NCBI GenBank assembly: GCA_002409725.1 | Contig: DHOI01000024.1 | Coordinates: 3,842-10,293, forward strand | Length of the DNA: 6,452 nucleotides | Direction of reading: 5' to 3' | DNA from: Christensenella sp. UBA5394 | GTDB taxonomy: Bacteria; Bacillota; Clostridia; Christensenellales; CAG-138 | Shown: piece after piece, positions 1-3,801 of the stretch | How positions within the stretch are numbered: the stretch's first letter is position 1 | Layout: each line of letters starts with the position of its first letter | Program-made: the position numbers and the translations under genes | The notes under the pieces: model-generated | What the model was told of the DNA's origin: nothing | Database searches by the model: none | The model's input: the letters and a program-made list of their open reading frames with translations, nothing else

Positions 1-482
1 CCCTGGATGGCGTGGCAGGCGGCCACGCAGCGGCGGCAAAGAATGCACTTATTGTTATCCCGTACAACGGAGGGGGAGATCTCGTCGACGGTGCGGGGGG
101 ATTGCTCGCCTTCGAAGGGAAGCTCGGTAATGCCCAGCTCGTTGGCCAGGTTTTGCAGCTCGCAGGAGCGGTTGCGCTTGCAGGTGAGGCAGCTGCGGTC
201 ATGGTCGGAGAGGATCAGCTCCAGCACGGCCCTACGGGCGCCCAGCACCTTGGGGGAGTTGGTGATGATGTCCATACCTTCGGCCACGGGCAGAGTGCAG
301 GAAGCCTGAAGCTTGCCGCTCTTGGCATCCTCCACCAGGCACATGCGGCAAGCGCCGATCTGGTTGATATCCTTGAGGTTGCAGAGGGTGGGGATTTTGA
401 CGCCGGCCAGGATGGCAGCCTCCAATACGGTGCTGTCCTCTTTTACCTGAAGCTCCCGGCCATCGATCTTGAGTGTTACCAT
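1..482 (-). CDS. [FeFe] hydrogenase catalytic subunit (HndD/HydA-like), N-terminal part, runs off left edge
   Basis: Only the first 160 residues are visible; the gene continues beyond base 1. The protein starts MVTLKIDGRELQV, a plant-type 2Fe-2S ferredoxin domain with cysteines C34, C45, C48 and C62. It continues with the His-Cys 4Fe-4S motif H94, C98, C101 and C107, and the first cysteines of a bacterial ferredoxin domain (C146, C149, C152, C156). From memory, the His-Cys residues have the same numbers as in clostridial hydrogenase CpI. By family knowledge, such proteins carry electrons along these clusters to a C-terminal H-cluster that makes or oxidises H2 in the cytoplasm. The start is supported by AAAGGA nine bases upstream (492-497) and a consensus promoter. 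The H-cluster domain lies outside the window, so a NuoG-type or formate dehydrogenase subunit with the same N-terminal domains is not excluded. The Fe-S protein call is firm; hydrogenase is likely. Confidence 0.85.
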   Translation of the reverse strand, partial: MVTLKIDGRELQVKEDSTVLEAAILAGVKIPTLCNLKDINQIGACRMCLVEDAKSGKLQASCTLPVAEGMDIITNSPKVLGARRAVLELILSDHDRSCLTCKRNRSCELQNLANELGITELPFEGEQSPRTVDEISPSVVRDNNKCILCRRCVAACHAIQ

Positions 483-513
483 GATTCAAAATCCTTTCTT
501 GGTTTATGGGTTT

Positions 514-530
514 CCGGCGCAAAACGCCGG
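514..530 (-). other. Hairpin in the hydrogenase-gene leader
   Basis: CCGGCG and CGCCGG form a perfect six-pair stem with a five-base loop (520-524), about 17 bases upstream of the ribosome binding site at 492-497. It could stabilise the mRNA or modulate translation. No T-run follows on either strand, so it is not a terminator. Confidence 0.4.
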
Positions 531-572
531 TCGGCTGCTGGGAATACGATATAAAAAAGTATATAACTATAC

Positions 573-590
573 ACGTTAAAATATTATCAC
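573..590 (-). promoter_or_regulatory. Possible Rex-type redox operator over the -10
   Basis: The minus-strand 18-mer GTGATAATATTTTAACGT matches the Rex consensus TTGTTAANNNNTTAACAA (recalled from memory) at 10 of 14 fixed positions, including the whole TTAAC half. It covers the -10 hexamer, where a bound repressor would block polymerase. Rex senses NADH/NAD+ and controls hydrogenase and fermentation genes in Clostridia, which suits the downstream gene. AT-rich -10 regions can match such a consensus by chance. Confidence 0.35.
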
Positions 591-609
591 GCCAAACGGG
601 CTTTGTCAA
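581..609 (-). promoter_or_regulatory. Sigma-A promoter of the hydrogenase-like gene
   Basis: Read on the minus strand, TTGACA (604-609) is followed by a 17-base spacer and TAATAT (581-586). This gives a perfect -35, a near-perfect -10 and ideal spacing. Transcription would begin near 574, giving a leader of about 90 bases before the start codon at 482. The gene therefore heads its own transcript. Confidence 0.8.
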
Positions 610-671
610 ACGAAACCAAGCGGCCGGGCGGCCCTTTTTCCGTCCGCCGGGTTGGGCGGGACAGCCGCCAT

Positions 672-760
672 TCAGAGCAGAAAAGGGCTCCGGTTTTGCC
701 GGAGCCCTTTGATCGTGTTGTGTGCTTGAAAGGGAATCACGCACCACACTTTCGCTTGCA
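672..760 (-). ncRNA. Candidate small RNA of roughly 85 bases
   Basis: On the minus strand a TATACT -10-like hexamer (766-771) precedes an imperfect ten-pair hairpin (715-724 with 740-749). The 12-pair terminator-like hairpin at 682-710 follows at once. That order (promoter element, hairpin, terminator) suits a small RNA. The -35 region is poor, no RNA family is recognised, and the exact ends are estimates. Confidence 0.2.
682..710 (-). terminator. Strong 12-bp hairpin, terminator-like on the minus strand
   Basis: AAAGGGCTCCGG (682-693) and its exact complement (699-710) form a perfect 12-pair stem with loop TTTTG. On the minus strand the stem runs into TTTTCTGCTCT, a modest T-tract. On the plus strand it is followed by GATCGTG, which does not fit a terminator. 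No protein gene on the minus strand ends here, so the transcript it would end is unknown. Confidence 0.5.
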
Positions 761-890
761 TATTCAGTATATCCCAAGCGATTGCGCTTTACATCACAAA
801 ACTATTACAAAAGCCCGAATTTTCGATTATTTTTTCGTGTTTTTTCTGTGAAAATCTGTTGAAACGCCTTTGCGAAATGGTGAATGCGCA

Positions 891-909
891 CCTTGGGGGC
901 CACCCAAGG
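891..909. promoter_or_regulatory. 19-bp inverted repeat abutting the acetyltransferase promoter
   Basis: CCTTGGG (891-897) and CCCAAGG (903-909) are perfect inverted repeats around GGCCA. They end one base before the -35 hexamer at 911. The position suits an operator for an activator or repressor. No specific regulator is recognised. Confidence 0.35.
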
Positions 910-910
910 G

Positions 911-939
911 TGGAAATCCCCGCCCGCCTGCGGTACAAT
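911..939 (+). promoter_or_regulatory. Promoter of the GNAT acetyltransferase gene
   Basis: TGGAAA (911-916, four of six consensus bases), a 17-base spacer and TACAAT (934-939, five of six) form a plausible sigma-A promoter. Transcription would start near 946, about 26 bases before the ATG at 972. Confidence 0.55.
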
Positions 940-971
940 AGCGCCAAACAGAAAGGGACGGGGGGCATTGT

Positions 972-1469
972 ATGCGGATCAGGCTGATGAATGCACGGGA
1001 CGATAGGCTGGCGATCAGCCGTGTTTACGAGGCCAGCTGGAAAAGCGCTTACCGGGGCATCATGCCGCAGGCATATCTGGACGGGATACCCGAGGACCGT
1101 TGGGCAGGGAACCTCGATGACCCGGGTTGGCATACGCTGGTTATGCTGGAGGGTGAAAGGATCATTGGCACCTCGACCTATTGCGCATCTAGATTCAAGG
1201 ATATGCCGGATTATGGCGAGATCGTCTCCATCTACCTTTTGCCCGAATACTTTGGCAGGGGCTACGGCCGGCCTTTGCTGAAGGCCGGGATGGACGGCCT
1301 GCGGCATTTGAGCTATGCGGATATCTTCCTCTGGGTGCTGGAGGATAACGTCCGGGCGCGGCGCTTCTACGAGCGCTGCGGCTTTGCCGCGGACGGCGGC
1401 TGGCTGACTGTCGATCTTGGAGGCAAAGAGCTCCGGGAAGTCCGCTATACCCGTCATTTGGAGCCATGA
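972..1469 (+). CDS. GNAT family N-acetyltransferase (RimI-like)
   Basis: This 165-residue protein has the length and layout of a single-domain GNAT enzyme, which moves an acetyl group from acetyl-CoA to an amine in the cytoplasm. Its N-terminus (IRLMNARDDRLAISRVYEASW, then SAYRGIMP) is typical of the family. Strand beta4 and the pyrophosphate-binding loop lie at about residues 83-101 (EIVSIYLLPEYFGRGYGRP). Motif B follows at about 125-138 (DNVRARRFYERCGF), with the conserved Asn and Tyr. In the loop consensus R/Q-x-x-G-x-G/A the last position is Pro101 here, which is unusual. The substrate cannot be told from sequence. The start is supported by purine-rich GGGACGGGGGG upstream and the nearby promoter. 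A hairpin terminator follows, so it is probably a single-gene unit. Confidence 0.9.
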   Translation: MRIRLMNARDDRLAISRVYEASWKSAYRGIMPQAYLDGIPEDRWAGNLDDPGWHTLVMLEGERIIGTSTYCASRFKDMPDYGEIVSIYLLPEYFGRGYGRPLLKAGMDGLRHLSYADIFLWVLEDNVRARRFYERCGFAADGGWLTVDLGGKELREVRYTRHLEP

Positions 1470-1476
1470 TCGTGGG

Positions 1477-1516
1477 GCGGGCGGCCTGCCGTTTTAAGAG
1501 CTGCCCGCACTTTTTT
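1477..1516 (+). terminator. Rho-independent terminator of the acetyltransferase gene
   Basis: GCGGGCGGC (1477-1485) pairs with GCTGCCCGC (1500-1508) through nine pairs, one of them G-U, across a 14-base loop. Six T residues follow at 1511-1516. It lies eight bases after the stop codon. Confidence 0.75.
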
Positions 1517-1556
1517 GATTATCTGCTGTGTAGGATCGCCGCAGCTCCGGCGCTTG

Positions 1557-1586
1557 TTGACAAAAAATAGGTGGGATTGCTATAGT
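1557..1586 (+). promoter_or_regulatory. Promoter of the small membrane protein gene
   Basis: A perfect TTGACA (1557-1562) is followed by an 18-base spacer and TATAGT (1581-1586). The TGC just before the -10 forms an extended -10. Transcription would start near 1593, about 40 bases before the ATG. Confidence 0.75.
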
Positions 1587-1632
1587 GGAAGGGAATCCGA
1601 TGGCCTGAGCGAACCGGGAGGGGAATGGATAT

Positions 1633-2058
1633 ATGGAACAATCCGTGCTGACAAACGCGATCCGCATCCTGCTTTTCTGCCTCGTGCTTTGGAGCCTGAT
1701 CTTTTTCCTGATGAGCAAGCTGCGCATACCGGACAGGTTTCTCGATGGTCTACCCATGGAGGGTCGCAACATCATCGTTATCGGGCTGATCCTCTGCGTG
1801 GTATGCATCCAGCTGGTTTTCAACGGCCATTGGCGCGCCGCTTTTGACGGGCGCTGGTGGACCTACCGCATGGATTGGTATATCATGCTTTTCACTACCC
1901 TCAAATTGCTCGACAGCATGCGCATCCACACCAAGGTCAGCAGGGCCGCAGCGACCCAGGCGGCCGCGGAACGGGAAGAACGCCGCCGGCAGCGCAAAAA
2001 AGCGGGGCCGACTCCCAAACGGCAAACCGGCGAAAGTAGCCGCCGTTCCCGGGGCTAG
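1633..2058 (+). CDS. Small membrane protein of unknown function, two helices and a basic tail
   Basis: The family is not recognised. The 141-residue protein has a hydrophobic segment at about residues 10-30 (ILLFCLVLWSLIFFLMSKL) and another at about 46-63 (NIIVIGLILCVVCIQLVF). A weaker hydrophobic stretch near 79-93 contains MDWYIMLFTTL. The last 40 residues are charged, strongly basic and probably disordered, with clusters such as REERRRQRKK. It is likely an inner membrane protein with a cytoplasmic tail; the topology is inferred. GGGAGGGG lies about ten bases before the chosen ATG. An earlier ATG at 1625 is out of frame and stops after eight codons. Its own strong promoter and a ribosome binding site argue that it is real. 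It is flanked by terminators, so no operon partner indicates a role. Confidence 0.75.
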   Translation: MEQSVLTNAIRILLFCLVLWSLIFFLMSKLRIPDRFLDGLPMEGRNIIVIGLILCVVCIQLVFNGHWRAAFDGRWWTYRMDWYIMLFTTLKLLDSMRIHTKVSRAAATQAAAEREERRRQRKKAGPTPKRQTGESSRRSRG

Positions 2059-2163
2059 TGGAAGAAAAACGCACTTTTGAGCATCGGCGCGGGCACGGCC
2101 TACCATATGCTTTTGTTACGTTATGATGGCCTAGATTTACTCTCCATTTTTTGTGATGTATGG

Positions 2164-2197
2164 AGCGGGATGCGGTTGACAATCGCACCCGCTTTTT
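2164..2197 (+). terminator. Rho-independent terminator after the small membrane protein gene
   Basis: AGCGGGATGCG (2164-2174) pairs with CGCACCCGCT (2184-2193), with A2170 bulged and a nine-base loop. T residues run through 2197. It lies about 105 bases after the stop at 2058. An upstream CTCCAT (2142-2147) can pair with ATGGAG (2160-2165), touching only the base of this stem. Confidence 0.65.
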
Positions 2198-2205
2198 GCT
2201 ACCAT
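2176..2205 (+). promoter_or_regulatory. Promoter of the sugar-transport ATPase gene, within the terminator
   Basis: A perfect TTGACA (2176-2181) sits in the loop of the terminator hairpin. It is followed by an 18-base spacer and TACCAT (2200-2205, four of six). Transcription would start near 2212, leaving a leader of about 240 bases. Confidence 0.5.
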
Positions 2206-2211
2206 ATATAT

Positions 2212-2450
2212 GAACGATTCTCGCGCAGTTCGCGCAAAAACCGGGTTTTTAAGTTTGGGTCTTGCGCCCAAATCAAAACACGGTCGGCCCGCACTCCACT
2301 TCCTGCGGGGCGATACGCATAAAAAGGAGGCATCATCTATCCGCAAGGCTTGCGGTGCGGCAGTGTGGAGACCTGCCGTAAGGCTCATACGGCCAGCTCC
2401 GTATGGGTGAGGCAGCGCGGGCGGAGGCCCCACGGCCAGAGCCGACGAAC
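2212..2450 (+). promoter_or_regulatory. Long structured leader of the ABC transporter ATPase gene
   Basis: No known riboswitch class is recognised. Hairpins visible in order are TTTGGG/CCCAAA (2254-2272), CCCGCA/TGCGGG (2288-2309), CCGCAA/TTGCGG (2341-2355), CGGCAG/CTGCCG (2358-2378) and CATACGG/CCGTATG (2386-2405). CTGCC at 2373-2377 can instead pair with GGCAG at 2411-2415, enclosing the last hairpin, so two exclusive folds exist. A strong Shine-Dalgarno sequence, AAAAAGGAGG, lies at 2321-2330, but no ATG, GTG or TTG follows at usable spacing. Near the true start, GGAG (2423-2426) sits in the loop of a GGGC/GCCC stem, and a CGGC/GCCG hairpin (2433-2444) lies between it and the ATG. Confidence 0.5.
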
Positions 2451-3572
2451 ATGTCAAACGTAACGCTCAAAAACATCACCAAGGTCTACGACAACAAGGT
2501 CACGGCAGTCCACGATTTCAACCTCGAGATCGCGGATAATGAGTTCATCGTGCTGGTGGGCCCTTCGGGCTGCGGCAAATCCACCACGCTGCGCATGGTG
2601 GCGGGCCTGGAGGAGATCACCTCGGGCGAACTCTACATCGGCGACAAGCTGGTCAACGACGTACCCCCCAAAGACCGGGACATCGCTATGGTGTTCCAGA
2701 ACTACGCCCTCTACCCGCATATGACGGTCTATGAAAACATGGCCTTCGCCCTTACCCTGCGTAAGGAGCCCAAGGATGTGATCGACCGCAAGGTGCGGGA
2801 GGCGGCGGAGATATTGGATATCACCGATTACCTCAAGCGCAAGCCCAAGGCCCTCTCGGGCGGCCAGCGCCAGCGCGTAGCCATCGGCCGGGCCATTGTA
2901 CGGGACCCGCAGGTGTTTTTGATGGATGAGCCCCTTTCCAACCTGGACGCTAAGCTGCGCAACCAGATGCGCGCCGAGATCATCAAGCTGCGCCAGCGCA
3001 TCGATACCACCTTCATCTACGTGACCCACGACCAAACCGAGGCCATGACGCTGGGCGATCGCATCGTCATCATGAAGGATGGATTTATCCAGCAAATCGG
3101 CACCCCGCAGGAGGCCTTCGACCACCCAGAAAACCTCTTCGTGGCGGGCTTCATCGGCACCCCCCAGATGAACTTCTTCAACGCCGAACTTATGCGCAGT
3201 GGGGATGCTTATTACGTGCGCCTGGGTGGGGCGGATTTCGCCATCTCCGAAGAAAAGCAGGCCGCGCTGCGCGAAAAGAACGTAGCGCCCCAGACCGTGA
3301 CCATGGGCGTGCGGCCCGAGCACATCATGCTCTGCGCGCCTTCCGCACCGGAGAGCCATATCAAGGCCGAGGTGGATGTGTCCGAAATGATGGGCAGCTC
3401 CATCCACCTGCACGTGCGCGCGCTGGAGCAGGATGTGGTGATCGTGCTGGCCACGGTGGATCTCCCCGCCGAGCACCGCGGCGGCTTCCGCCTGCACGAT
3501 GAGGTCAACTTTACCTTTGGCGGCAACGTGGTGCACCTTTTTAGCAAGGAAACGGAGCAGACGCTGCTGTAA
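2451..3572 (+). CDS. msmX: Sugar ABC transporter ATP-binding protein, MsmX/UgpC (MalK) family
   Basis: This is the ATPase that powers carbohydrate ABC importers from the cytoplasmic side of the membrane. Numbered from 2451, the 373-residue protein shows Walker A GPSGCGKST (37-45), Q-loop Gln83 in VFQNYALYPHM, signature LSGGQ (135-139), Walker B VFLMDE (155-160), D-loop NLDA (164-167) and switch His193. A C-terminal regulatory TOBE-type region follows (about 235-370). Length and sequence closely follow Bacillus MsmX; many annotations name it UgpC. The ATG at 2451 is chosen because MSNVTLKNITKVYDN aligns with family N-termini. An upstream in-frame ATG at 2403 would add 16 low-complexity residues and lacks a ribosome binding site. 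No permease or sugar-binding gene is nearby, as for shared MsmX ATPases serving several importers. Its substrates are therefore unknown. Confidence 0.95.
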   Translation: MSNVTLKNITKVYDNKVTAVHDFNLEIADNEFIVLVGPSGCGKSTTLRMVAGLEEITSGELYIGDKLVNDVPPKDRDIAMVFQNYALYPHMTVYENMAFALTLRKEPKDVIDRKVREAAEILDITDYLKRKPKALSGGQRQRVAIGRAIVRDPQVFLMDEPLSNLDAKLRNQMRAEIIKLRQRIDTTFIYVTHDQTEAMTLGDRIVIMKDGFIQQIGTPQEAFDHPENLFVAGFIGTPQMNFFNAELMRSGDAYYVRLGGADFAISEEKQAALREKNVAPQTVTMGVRPEHIMLCAPSAPESHIKAEVDVSEMMGSSIHLHVRALEQDVVIVLATVDLPAEHRGGFRLHDEVNFTFGGNVVHLFSKETEQTLL

Positions 3573-3602
3573 GAGCCGGGTTTTGCAGAAAACGATGAAT
3601 TT

Positions 3603-3629
3603 AGGGCGGAGCGCCGGGCGCTTCGCCCT
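3603..3629 (+). terminator. First hairpin after the ATPase gene
   Basis: AGGGCGGAGCGC (3603-3614) and GCGCTTCGCCCT (3618-3629) form a 12-pair stem with one G-U pair and a three-base loop. It lies 30 bases after the stop codon. The following TATGCTGTTTG is only weakly T-rich, so termination may depend on the next hairpin. Confidence 0.5.
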
Positions 3630-3659
3630 TATGCTGTTTGTGCTATCATCTAAAAACGG

Positions 3660-3688
3660 CCCGCCGTGCACGGCGCGGGTTTTATTTT
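3660..3688 (+). terminator. Second, canonical terminator after the ATPase gene
   Basis: CCCGCCG (3660-3666) pairs with CGGCGCGGG (3671-3679) with one bulged C and loop TGCA. TTTTATTTT (3680-3688) follows. This is a typical Rho-independent terminator backing up the hairpin at 3603-3629. Confidence 0.75.
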
Positions 3689-3718
3689 GCGGCAAAGGCT
3701 ACACCGGGGCTGGGAATT

Positions 3719-3747
3719 TTGCGATATATAAGGTAAAATAGTATAAA
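3719..3747 (+). promoter_or_regulatory. Probable promoter of the surface protein gene
   Basis: TTGCGA (3719-3724, four of six), a 17-base spacer and TATAAA (3742-3747, five of six) lie 55-83 bases before the ATG at 3802. A perfect TATAAT at 3752-3757 could be an alternative -10, but its -35 position is poor. The ribosome binding site AAGGGG (3791-3796) lies five bases before the ATG. Confidence 0.5.
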
Positions 3748-3801
3748 TAGGTATAATCATTCGGCGCGCGGCGTATGTAAGCCTGGCGGGAAGGGGTTCT
3801 T

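Larger units (their letters stand above)
483..971. other. 489-base divergent intergenic region
   Basis: This gap separates the divergent hydrogenase-like and acetyltransferase genes. From left to right it holds the hydrogenase leader and promoter (483-609) and GC-rich inverted repeats (about 621-660). Next come a strong hairpin (682-710), a second imperfect hairpin (715-749), a small AAGCG/CGCTT hairpin (776-789) and an AT-rich stretch (about 797-865). It ends with a dyad and promoter for the plus-strand gene (891-939). No convincing protein gene was found here in any frame. Confidence 0.6.

Noticed and set aside
12..554. A 180-codon plus-strand frame at the left edge
   Set aside because: It is antisense to the Fe-S protein, whose cysteine motifs on the minus strand are unmistakable, and it runs through that gene's promoter-side leader.
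789..1457. A 222-codon open frame on the minus strand opposite the acetyltransferase
   Set aside because: The plus-strand GNAT motifs, promoter and terminator are convincing. The antisense product has no recognisable domain.
2210..2410. A 66-codon plus-strand frame in the leader of the ATPase gene
   Set aside because: Its ATG lies at or before the predicted transcript start and has no ribosome binding site, and the product resembles no known protein. Only its last part, after the Shine-Dalgarno at 2321-2330, is of any interest.
2403..2450. A 16-residue N-terminal extension of the ATPase starting at 2403
   Set aside because: The extension (MGEAARAEAPRPEPTN) is not found in the family, has no ribosome binding site and overlaps conserved-looking hairpins. 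Family alignment favours the ATG at 2451.
2339..2450. Hairpin region considered as a group II intron remnant or known riboswitch
   Set aside because: There is no domain V-like catalytic hairpin and no intron-encoded protein. None of the conserved cores of common riboswitches that I can recall are present.
2454..3695. A 413-codon open frame on the minus strand opposite the transport ATPase gene
   Set aside because: The plus strand has every ABC ATPase motif in order. The antisense frame has no family features and is a codon-bias shadow.
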